Positions 56,652-64,000 of a stretch of 64,000 nt of DNA are shown here, one piece after another (the first letter of the stretch is position 1; each line of letters opens with the position of its first letter). Origin of the DNA: Alopecurus myosuroides (Eukaryota; Streptophyta; Magnoliopsida; Poales; Poaceae). The translations under genes and the position numbers were made by a program. The notes below the pieces were generated by a model, which was not told where the DNA came from, ran no database searches, and saw only the letters and a program-made list of their open reading frames with translations. The stretch covers positions 112,542,263-112,606,262 of the forward strand of contig CM054059.1 in the NCBI GenBank assembly GCA_028641055.1, given 5' to 3'.

Positions 56652-57677
56652 CTAGTCGTCCTCCTCGTCGGAGGAGATGCAGTGGTAGGGTGGTGCCTGC
56701 CACAGGTGGGCAGGCGGCTGGGGCGGGCCCGCCTGTGGCTGCGGAGGCATCGGGGGCGCGTACGACGGTGGCGGGGTCAGCACCTGCTGCTGCGGCGGTG
56801 GTGGGGGCAGCTCCTCCTGCTCCGGCGACCAAACGCCGCCGGTCCAGGCCCAGGATATGCCGTACTCCAGGCCTGGGGGGAGCGGCTGCGGCGGCGGCTG
56901 GTCCTCGGACGCCTCCCACTCGGCGTACAGCGCGTGCCACCAGGGGGTAGGCTCGGTAGGGGGCGGCGGCGGCGTCATGGCGGCGGCGGCCACGACCCGC
57001 TCCCACCGCTTGATTTCGTCGTCGATGAGGGAGCGGCGGGAGGCCTCGCAGGCCTCCTCCATGTTGGCCCGGAGCTCGGGGTCCTCCTCCCCGGAGAAGT
57101 CCTCGACGTCCTCGAGGAACCACAGCTCCCTCTCCCGGCCGGGCGGTGCCGCGGGGTAGTCCGCCACGTTCACCTCCTCGTGGGGGACGGGGATGAAGGA
57201 GCGCTGGCGCTGCTCGTGCTCCTGCTGGAGCCAGGTGGCCCAGTAGGGGGAGCTGCGCGCGTACGCGCGGTCCCTGAGGAGGGGGGCCGGCAGGAGGCGG
57301 CGCCGGCGGTCGATCTCCTCGAGCAGCGCCTCGCCGGTCGGGGCCGGCGGCACAGGGATCCGCTGGGGGTTCAGGTGCTAGCCGTCCGGGAGGTGGACGT
57401 CTGGCCAGAACACCGGCGTGGCGTTGTTCCAGTGCCACTCGGCCTCCACCGCCCGGATGTACCGGCGGAAGCGCTTGCCCTTGGGCGCGGCGCGGGGCGG
57501 CGGGCGTGCCGCCGGAGGTGGCGCGGGGACGCGCGGCGTCCCGCCGATGCGGACGCCTCCAGGGCCGTAGCCGAAGGCCTCCGCCGGCGGGGGTGGGACG
57601 CGGCCGGCGCCGCTCGAGGAGCCTTCGCCGTCGTTCCTGGGGCGCTTGCCGGAGCCGCTCGAGAACCAGCGGGACAT
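56652..57677 (-). pseudogene. TnpA-like accessory ORF of the CACTA element, one in-frame stop
   Basis: A minus-strand ATG at 57677 opens a 341-codon frame (MSRWFSSGSGKRPRND) to the TAG at 56652. It is interrupted only by TAG at 57378-57380. It has a basic N-terminus, a segment AVEAEWHWNNATPVFWPDVHLPDG, an ERQRSFI/EVNVADYP-like middle, an acidic WFLEDVEDFSGEEDPELRAN segment, and a Pro/Gln-rich C-terminus ending EEDD. It lies next to the right CACTA end, convergent with TNP2, as does the ORF at 22353. By position it is the TnpA-type partner that binds subterminal repeats; no known domain confirms this. Confidence 0.6.
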
Positions 57678-58747
57678 GGTGGCTAGGGTTGCTTTGCCTT
57701 GGGCGCGGCCGGGGTGGATGGGTTGTACGGGCGGCGGGGGCCCTTTAAAAAGGACCCGGGAGAGGCTGGCATGCCAACCGGCGGCCTGAACGTGGCGGCG
57801 GTTGCAGGCGGCCATGAATGCGGGGCGGGAGCCGAGGCGTGGCGGCGGTTGCAGCTGTGGCACGCGCGCGTGGGGAAGTGGGGGCGCGGGAAGCCGAGGC
57901 GGGGCGGGAAGACGAGGCGACAGTGGGCCCTTTGACCGCCCCTGTGGTCTTAATATAAGGGACCAGGCGAGCCAGCCACTAGGCCGCTGGCCAGTGGCCC
58001 CTTCGAACCGTTGACCGACCATAATAAAAGACGCGGGCTAGTGGGCCCTTTTGACCAAAAAATGTGGCCAGTGGGCTTAATAAAAGACGTGGGCCTGGAC
58101 GCGGTTGGGGAAGGAGGAGGCCGGCTGGGGATTGGGAGACAGGAGCCAAAAAACGAAACGGAAAAAAACCTGCCGCGGCAGGGGAAAATTGACAGCTATA
58201 TTTTTTTAAAAAAAAGTATCCATCCCGGTCCCTTGAACGAATCGGGACGAACTCCCTAGCCGACCCCTGGCCTAGGTTCGCCACGTGGCCTATCCTTACC
58301 ATCCCGGGTCCTGGCACAACCGGGACCAATGGGGAGGGCCATTTGTTCCGGCTAGCCCATCCCGGTTGCACAACCGAGACAACTGGCCCTTACGACCCGG
58401 GACAAAAGGCCCTGTTTCCACTAGTGTCTCGCGTGCAACTGAAGACGAGGCTAAATCTCCTGATTCAAGCGAGCTCCTTTAGCTTAGGTTCGTGTTGCCT
58501 GTTTCCGGCATCTTTTGCAGTCTTTTGTGTTGTACTGTGTGTCTGTATGTGTATCTGGTAACCCCAGCGTGGTGTTATAATTCTTGTACTCCTAGCCGGT
58601 TGTTGGCTTCGTTAATTCAAAGCCGGGCTCATTTTGAGCCTTCCGTCTAAAGAGAATTATCATTAACTGGTTACAGGGTTACAATCATCAGTTAGGGCAT
58701 GTGCAATCTCTTGAGGAAAGTTGCATCTCTAGACCCTAGTTAGACCC

Positions 58748-59188
58748 TTATTTGTACCCATGTTCGCTAACATATGACTCACAGAGTTTGTTACACGATC
58801 GAATAAGCTCCCTAATCACCTGAATCCTCGACGAATAGCATGATAAGTTTGGTCTCGTCTCTCTTATCAGACTTATAGCATCAGAGCAGTCCGTCTCTAA
58901 CGCGATGCGCATGTGTGTGTTTGCTACAGCCTGCTCCAGGCCCAGCTGAATGGACCCCAATTCCGCTTCTGTAGCATATGTGCGATGACGCAGCTTCCAG
59001 CATGCGGCAAGGATTACCTCCCCAGCATGGTCTCGCAAGACCATACCAGCGCTCGCTTCTTCTTCCTTGAAAGAACCATCAACATTCAGTTTTAGTACCC
59101 CAAGGTGGGGGCTTTGTCCATTTCTTATTTCCCTTTTGGCTGTCATCCTCCACCCTCTGATATTTAGGTACCTCCACATCCGAGACAA
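58748..59188 (-). pseudogene. RNase H-like (RVT_3) domain remnant
   Basis: This minus-strand frame of 146 codons contains LKLNVDGSFKEEEASAGMVL, then ATEAELGSIQLGLEQA and IALETDCSDAI. These are the D...E...D signature of the plant RNase H-like domain found at the C-terminus of non-LTR retrotransposon-derived 'putative ribonuclease H' proteins. RNase H degrades RNA in RNA-DNA hybrids. No RT or upstream exon accompanies it, so it is a retroelement fragment or a domesticated remnant. It lay between the two MATH-BTB genes before the retroposon complex inserted. Confidence 0.7.
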
Positions 59189-59334
59189 CCATTTTCCCTT
59201 TCTCGTAGTCTCCGTTGGGATGTTGCTTAATCAGTGTAAGTGTTTTCATGTAGCTGCTGATAGATCGCCGGGATTATTATGCACTCTCTTTATTTTCCTT
59301 AAATTTTACATACATATTTATCATTTTATCTACT

Positions 59335-59701
59335 TGGAATGCATAAGACCATCCCAGATCGAAATCATCAAAGAAAAAAAAGAAAGTCATGCATTAAAAA
59401 GTTCGGAGTTATTTCCTTGGGGAAAAGTTCAGACTTCAGAGTCTGGAGTTCAGAAAAAATCCATATTGGTGCAGATTCTTTTTTTTTTTCAGATCTATCC
59501 AAATTGGTATATAGAAGAGCCCTTCCGATCCGCGTCACCGCGTGATGTTGAATCGAAGTGCAACCCGAGTCCAACACATAACCGACGCCCTGTTGCCTTC
59601 CTCTCTGTCTCTAGAAAAGGCCTAGGGCCCTGTTGCGCGCTTCAGCTTCGTCAGGCCCTGTTGCCTCCCAACCCGGACTCGCGAAGGCAGGGGAAGCGGC
59701 G
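59335..59701 (+). promoter_or_regulatory. Upstream region of the second MATH-BTB gene
   Basis: The blocks conserved with 40585-40940 are present in the same order. A TATATAG motif at 59508-59514 lies about 190 bp before the ATG and is a reasonable core-promoter candidate. A poly-T tract precedes it. Confidence 0.5.
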
Positions 59702-60790
59702 ATGGATACCCCGCCGTGGACGCTACGCGCCGCCAAGCCGGTGCAGGGCTCCCACGTGTTCGAGATCTCAGGTTACAGCCCGCACCGAGAGGTGCTCGGA
59801 GATTCCAGCGTAAAATCGGCTGTCTTTGCCGTCGGTGGTTACGACTGGCAGATTCTATGCTACCCTGAAGGACTCAGCAACGTTTTCAATATGAAAGAAT
59901 GCCTAGCGGTATTTGTCCGTCTACAAAGCAAGAAAAACGACATCAGGGTGAGGGCATCCGTTCGGTTCAGTTTGGTGGACGTCACCGGATCTTCCCCGCC
60001 CCATACCATGACGTCAAAATTCGATTCCAGTAGTATCATGACCTGTGGCCACAACAATTTCAAGAGAAGGAGCGAGCTGGAAGGGTCGCCTTACCTTCGC
60101 GACGAGTGCCTCACCATCGAGTGTGTAATAACACTTGACAAGGATTCTCTGCAGGTCCAACCATCTGCCCAAGTGCCGCCATCCAATATCAAAGAGCATC
60201 TCCGGAAACTGCTGCAGGAGAAAGACGGCGCCGATGTGGTTTTCGAGGTTCAAGGAGAGGCTTTTCCTGCTCACAAGACGGTGCTCGCGATGCGGTCGCC
60301 GGTCTTCAAAGCAGAGTTGTTTGGTGCCATGAGAGAAAAGGACATGAGTCGTATTATCATCTGTGACATGCAGCCCGCGATCTTTGAGGCCCTGCTCCAC
60401 TTTATATACATCGATTCGCTGCCCGCCATGAATGATGTTGGCTCTGATGACTATGAAGAGGCAATCCGGCATTTGCTTGTTGCCGCAGATCGATATGGCA
60501 TGGACAGGCTCAAGATAATATGTGAAAACATCTTATGTGACAACATCAATGTGACGACCGTGATGACTACACTGGTTTTGGCAGATCGGCATCATTGTGG
60601 CAGGTTGAATGATGCTTGCATTCACTTTGTTGCCTCTTTGGGTACAACCCAAATGGATAATGTGATGGCGAGCCGAGGGTATGCTGAGATGAAAGAAACA
60701 TGCCCTTTGGCAATAGTCGAATTGTGGGAAAAAATACGTAACCTCTACAAATCGAAGTCTTCGTTTCACATTGGTAGTTCAGCCGTATAA
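59702..60790 (+). CDS. MATH-BTB domain protein (BPM-like CUL3 adaptor), second copy
   Basis: An intact single-exon gene of 362 codons. I chose the ATG at 59702 because it aligns with the first copy and shares the GCGGCGATGG context; upstream in-frame codons lack an ATG. The MATH domain covers about residues 15-148 (GSHVFEISGY, VGGYDWQILCYPEG). BTB covers about 176-290 (ADVVFEVQGEAFPAHKTVLA), and the C-terminal helical region about 291-350 (ADRHHCGRLNDACIHFVASL). It ends HIGSSAV. Role as in the first copy: a predicted substrate receptor of cullin-3 ubiquitin ligases. The copies are clearly paralogous, with greatest similarity in BTB and more differences in MATH, as expected if substrate binding diverges. 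Confidence 0.95.
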   Translation: MDTPPWTLRAAKPVQGSHVFEISGYSPHREVLGDSSVKSAVFAVGGYDWQILCYPEGLSNVFNMKECLAVFVRLQSKKNDIRVRASVRFSLVDVTGSSPPHTMTSKFDSSSIMTCGHNNFKRRSELEGSPYLRDECLTIECVITLDKDSLQVQPSAQVPPSNIKEHLRKLLQEKDGADVVFEVQGEAFPAHKTVLAMRSPVFKAELFGAMREKDMSRIIICDMQPAIFEALLHFIYIDSLPAMNDVGSDDYEEAIRHLLVAADRYGMDRLKIICENILCDNINVTTVMTTLVLADRHHCGRLNDACIHFVASLGTTQMDNVMASRGYAEMKETCPLAIVELWEKIRNLYKSKSSFHIGSSAV

Positions 60791-60919
60791 ACAGCTTGAT
60801 ATTTATTTAGTGAGTGTATTGCTTAGGAGTACTATATTTGATATGCTTCATGGAAGAAGAATAGTTTATTGTGCAAACGGTCTTTTCAAAATCTCCCGCT
60901 TATATGGTTTTATTTCCAG

Positions 60920-61148
60920 AGTATCCAAGACAAATTTGTAAAAGATATGTCAGTGCAAACGTCTGGTTTCATGCCCAAGATTTCAGGCCCATTTGCATAT
61001 AAAACCGATGACACCATACATGTCACCTTTAGCTTGCTTTCTGCAAGTCCCTGATTTGATTGTTTTGCGCTATTAGGTTCCTGATGTGAAATGGGAGGAT
61101 GTTGGTGGGCTCGAGGAAGTGAAGAAGGTTATTCTACATACTATTAAG
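60920..61148 (+). pseudogene. PEX6-like: PEX6-like AAA-ATPase gene fragment (two short exons)
   Basis: After an intron-like 'tttccag', codons from 60920 to 60979 read IQDKFVKDMSVQTSGFMPK, matching the end of the first ATPase region of plant PEX6. Then, flanked by 'ttag' at 61073-61076 and 'gtaaat' at 61149, a 72-bp exon (61077-61148) reads VPDVKWEDVGGLEEVKKV, the start of the PEX6 D2 ATPase domain. Order and splice borders match a real gene, but the Walker motifs and all other exons are absent. PEX6 helps recycle the peroxisomal import receptor. This is a non-functional fragment, perhaps brought in by a transposon or a rearrangement. Confidence 0.75.
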
Positions 61149-62116
61149 GTAAATTTGACTTGAATCATCTGAATGTATAATACTAATGCACTGCGTTCTA
61201 TGGAAGAAAAATAGAATTTGGTTATCATAGTTTCAACACCAGAATTTGTTCAGTATGCGTTACTCCATGGATACCGCATTGATTGATGTAGCTCACTATG
61301 TTCTTGTGCTTTGCAAAAGACAAATTCTGTGTGTTTTCCTATTCCTAGGATTTTCAATCCTGTGACCCAAAGAGACTTATTAAGCTATATACAACGTACT
61401 TTTCAAAGCTAGTAATACATTGTACTTTTCGGAATGCGGTTATACATTGTACTTCCAAGAATTTTGTATCAATATTACAATTTTCCATGGAAGTATGAAC
61501 ACCTGGTGGAAAACAAATTACTGGGTCTGCCACTAGTCCATGCACAGTAAACCAGAAAATATGCCAAATTTGAGCTGGATACCTCCAACATGGCTACTAT
61601 CGACGAACGCAGTGGAATTGCAGATTGAAAAAATCTAAGTTATTCACAAATTTAGACTGGGATGCTTGCCGGTAATTTATTTCCTACTTCACTCCCTATC
61701 AAAAAAATCTTAGTCCTATTTCACGGCTCGACATCAGATCCTAGCCTCCTAGCCCTTTCCTGCTGGAGAAGAGAAAATCTGAAGCTGAGATAGTGACCAT
61801 GCTGGCAATGTCTGATTTTGTATGCTTCAATCTTATGGCGCTACGTTTCTCGGTATCCTGAGCTCTCACTCTAAATCTAGACTCGTTTCTCTGTTTTGAG
61901 TTGCCTTAGCTTGTTTTCTTATCATGTTATTTCAACTGCACAATGTATCCCATGTTTACTTATGGTAATGGAACCTGGGTAAGCTCCCCTGATGATGCAA
62001 AAAATAAAAACTTCCAGAGAAGGAAGTTGAGGGTTGTACTATGAGATAGTTGAGAGGTGGGCAATACACTCTTTCAGTGAAGTATCAACAACATCTCAAA
62101 AAAAAAAGGTGAAGTA
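61149..62116. other. Intergenic, nothing recognised
   Basis: No supported gene. It may include intronic DNA of the PEX6-like fragment. A short repeat, atacattgtactt, occurs twice (about 61408 and 61442). Confidence 0.4.
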
Positions 62117-62411
62117 TTTTTTAGATAAAAGGCACAAGGCCCAACTTTGAATTAACAAAGCTCGGCAGTTCAACCAAGTTAGGTACATAGATGCTGGGCA
62201 TACAGCTTCGCCAAACGAAATACATGCTGAGGCATACAGCTTCGCCAACAGGATAAGGAAAGGTGAACTAGTAAAAGAAGAGCAGAGCCACACGGGACAC
62301 GCCTAAAAGACAGTAGCAGCGGCATCAAGAGGCAGTAGCCCCCCTAGCAACAGTGGTGTGGGGGATCCGGCAGGCAAGGTGAGTCCTCCTGAGGTCCTCC
62401 ACCAGCCGGCG
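62117..62411 (-). mobile_element. LINE 3'-end fragment
   Basis: Read on the minus strand the fragment ends gctttgttaattcaaag...ttttatctaaaaaa, i.e. a LINE-type 3' tail with A-run (plus-strand T-run 62117-62122). The same 'tt(c/t)gttaattcaaag' motif closes the retroposon at 58648. It is cut on its right side by an LTR starting at 62414. Confidence 0.6.
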
Positions 62412-62413
62412 CG

Positions 62414-64000
62414 TGTAACATCCCAAGTCTGAAAAATAGCCTTTAGAATGTTTTGCTCTCTGTTATTTTATGTTTTGCATCATGGCATCATGTTGATTGC
62501 ATTTGTTTTGTTTGTTTTCCATTTGTTTTCCTCTGTTTTCATTTGTTTTCCTTTGTTTTCTATTTGAATTTCAAACCAAAATTCAAACCCTTTGTTTCAT
62601 CCTTGTGATGTTACAATTTCCAAAATGTTATTTCAAATAAAAACAACCAAATTGTTTTCTTTTCTTCCATAATGTTCACCTATGAAATTGTTGGTTTTAT
62701 TCAATCAATTAAATCCCAAATCACTTTCAATTTCAAATCAATGCATCAAGCAGAACCAATTTGAACTTATGAATTTAATCAACTAATTTATTCAAATTGA
62801 ATCATAGGGGTCACCCTAATAAAAACATGGTTTTCATCAATAATTATTTAATTATCAAATTACCCAAATTCAAACCAATTCTCAAATCAATACCTTTTGA
62901 AACCTTAAGTTCACCACCCTATTTGTAATCTTTAAATCACTTGAAACCCTAGGGAAAACCCTATCCAAATGCCTTGTTTTCAGAATATTTAAGTAATATT
63001 AAAAATGCCTTCAATTTTGCTTTATTTCCTAAACATCCATAATTTCTGAAAACTCTAAGAAAACAAAAGCTAGCATTTGTTGCTATTAACCTAATAAGCC
63101 TAAACTAATTTTTCTAATATTTTTACTAATCTAAAAGATCTCCTTTTTCCTCCAATTGGTATTCAGCAAAAAAAAAAAAAAAAAAGAAGCAAATAACAAA
63201 GGAGAGAGGAGGCAGCAGATAACCCCAGCCCAGCCACCCAGCCCATTTTTCCTTCTCCCTTCCCCTAAGCCCACTAACTTTCCTGGCCCAGTAACCCCCT
63301 GTCGCTTTCTTCTTCCCCACCATGTCGTCATCCTGTACGACTGCAGTATAGCCCTCCGATCACCTCCATGCCTCCTGGGATTGCTGCCGTACCCATGCCT
63401 CTCCCCCCATATAGCCTACCTCCCTCTGCAACCCTAATTCCTCTCCCCTAGCGCCGTCGCCCCTCTCTTCCTCTTCCCCAAGTTCTGCTGTTTCTTTCTG
63501 AACCTCCACACTGAACCACCACCGTGAGCTCCCGTCGGACCACCGCCTTCCTCTAGCTCCGGCCACCTCGAGTAGCGGTTAGTGAGGGAAATGGAATCGG
63601 GGATGTCCCCTGAGGCCCGCCGTCCCCTCGGTGCTTGCCGGGAGGCACCGTGGAAGGCGCGCCGTCGCCGGCAACCTCCCCTCCGTTCTGCCTCGAGGCT
63701 GTACGTCGACAGCGACCAGGATCCAGGTGAGGCCGCCCCCCTCGAACCGCTCCTCTCCCTTCCCCTCGGTCCGCTCCTCCCTCCTCCTCCCAGGCACCGC
63801 ACCCCCACGCCCCCATCGGCCACAACGGCCATCGGCCACGGCGAGCAGGCCGACGACAGCCATCTGCCATTGTCCTCGATCTGAAGCAGTACGTGTCCGG
63901 TTCAGTTAGGTTCAGAAATACCCGCGAACATCAACTTATCCTCCCCGCACCCCTCCTTCTATCACAAGCAGCCACACCACCCCACTGGTCCTGTGCCTTC
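62414..64000 (+). mobile_element. Start of an LTR retrotransposon running off the window
   Basis: TGTAACATCCCAAG at 62414 is a typical LTR start in Triticeae, abruptly replacing LINE sequence; GCGCG (62409-62413) would be one TSD copy. The first 800 bp are AT-rich. A leader-like GC-rich block (63190-64000) with a poly-A tract at 63169-63184 follows. ORFs in this block read on both strands and are Pro/Arg/Ser-rich composition artefacts. The other end and any coding region lie outside the window. Confidence 0.6.

Larger units (their letters stand above)
51301..58426 (+). mobile_element. Complete CACTA (En/Spm) transposon
   Basis: The element begins CACTAGTGGAAACA at 51301 and ends with its exact inverse TGTTTCCACTAGTG at 58426. 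The 3-bp duplication TCT flanks it (51298-51300 and 58427-58429). Both ends carry subterminal 'gtcccggttcgtg'-type palindromes (51340-51560 and 58220-58400). Inside are TNP2 (51859-54962, plus), a captured FAR1-type fragment (55448-55809), and a TnpA-like ORF on the minus strand (56652-57677). It inserted into the non-autonomous retroposon. The transposase has three lesions, two of them at homopolymers. Confidence 0.95.
42418..58648 (+). mobile_element. Short non-autonomous LINE-like retroposon, expanded by two nested insertions
   Basis: The 14-bp AAAGAGAATTATCA occurs immediately before 42418 (42404-42417) and after 58648 (58649-58662), which is a target-site duplication of target-primed retroposition. 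Element sequence is 42418-43122, 50579-51300 and 58430-58648, about 1.65 kb in all. The left end is LINE-like (ggcgaaaccctagccc in a GC-rich leader). The right end (ggcttcgttaattcaaagc...ccgtctaaa) resembles the LINE 3' end at 62117-62411. No RT or endonuclease was seen, so it is non-autonomous. Two complete transposons inserted into it later. Confidence 0.78.

Noticed and set aside
57378..58022. Longer ORF extending the TnpA-like frame upstream to 58022
   Set aside because: The upstream part has no ATG context and overlaps CACTA subterminal DNA; the ATG at 57677 begins the conserved-looking protein.
63360..63909. Pro/Arg-rich ORFs near the right edge
   Set aside because: They fall in the GC-rich block of an incomplete LTR and are open on both strands; no domain recognised.
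1..64000. CRISPR arrays, prokaryotic-type defence or biosynthetic operons, tRNA and rRNA genes
   Set aside because: None seen. The content is that of a plant nuclear genome; short regular repeats present are transposon internal repeats.

Overview
The window is nuclear DNA of a large-genome grass, almost certainly a Triticeae species (wheat/barley/rye type). The evidence is nested LTR retrotransposons, several Triticeae-style CACTA transposons with TNP2 transposase genes, LINE remnants, an LTR of the Sabrina/WHAM type, and only a thin layer of host genes. I see no bacterial features, CRISPR array, tRNA or rRNA. Family names are from memory and motif recognition, not a search. Nesting is inferred from target-site duplications (TSDs) and TG...CA or CACTA ends read directly from the sequence.

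Left part (1-34.9 kb) is transposon on transposon. An LTR (1-938, minus) lies in the RNase H region of a decayed Tat-lineage Gypsy element (939-6610, minus). That element sits in a Sabrina-type LTR fragment (6611-7970). A three-copy ~350-bp tandem repeat follows (7971-9245). Next is a minus-strand CACTA element with a Ptta/En-Spm ORF (about 9.8-21.7 kb), split by a very large LTR-like insertion (10851-18726). That insertion carries an hAT-type MITE (13275-13452, 8-bp TSD) and a solo LTR (16726-18352, 5-bp TSD). A second CACTA element (about 21.7-34.8 kb) has a TnpA-like plus-strand ORF and a degenerate minus-strand TNP2. Its TNP2 is split by a very young, internally deleted Tat-type Gypsy (26810-34243), whose two 455-bp LTRs differ at one base.

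Middle (34.9-42.4 kb): a 5'-truncated LINE (minus), a duplicated GC-rich gene fragment, and an intact single-exon MATH-BTB gene (40941-42068).

Right part (42.4-64 kb): a 1.65-kb non-autonomous retroposon with a 14-bp TSD has been expanded to 16.2 kb by two further insertions. One is a 7.45-kb LTR element with unusual His/Asp-rich repeat ORFs (43123-50573, TSD CGTTC). The other is a 7.1-kb CACTA element (51301-58426, TSD TCT) carrying TNP2, a captured FAR1-type SWIM fragment and a TnpA-like ORF. Beyond it are an RNase H-domain remnant, a second MATH-BTB gene (59702-60790) with a homologous promoter, a PEX6-like exon fragment, a LINE 3' end, and the start of another LTR running off the window.

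The two MATH-BTB genes are a local tandem duplication. Removing the nested insertion brings them from 17.6 kb to about 1.4 kb apart. They are the only convincing intact host genes here. I found no clearly new multi-gene system. The most unusual items are the repeat-rich LTR element, the young Gypsy whose LTR supplies the start codon of an integrase-only ORF, and its spliced antisense gene.
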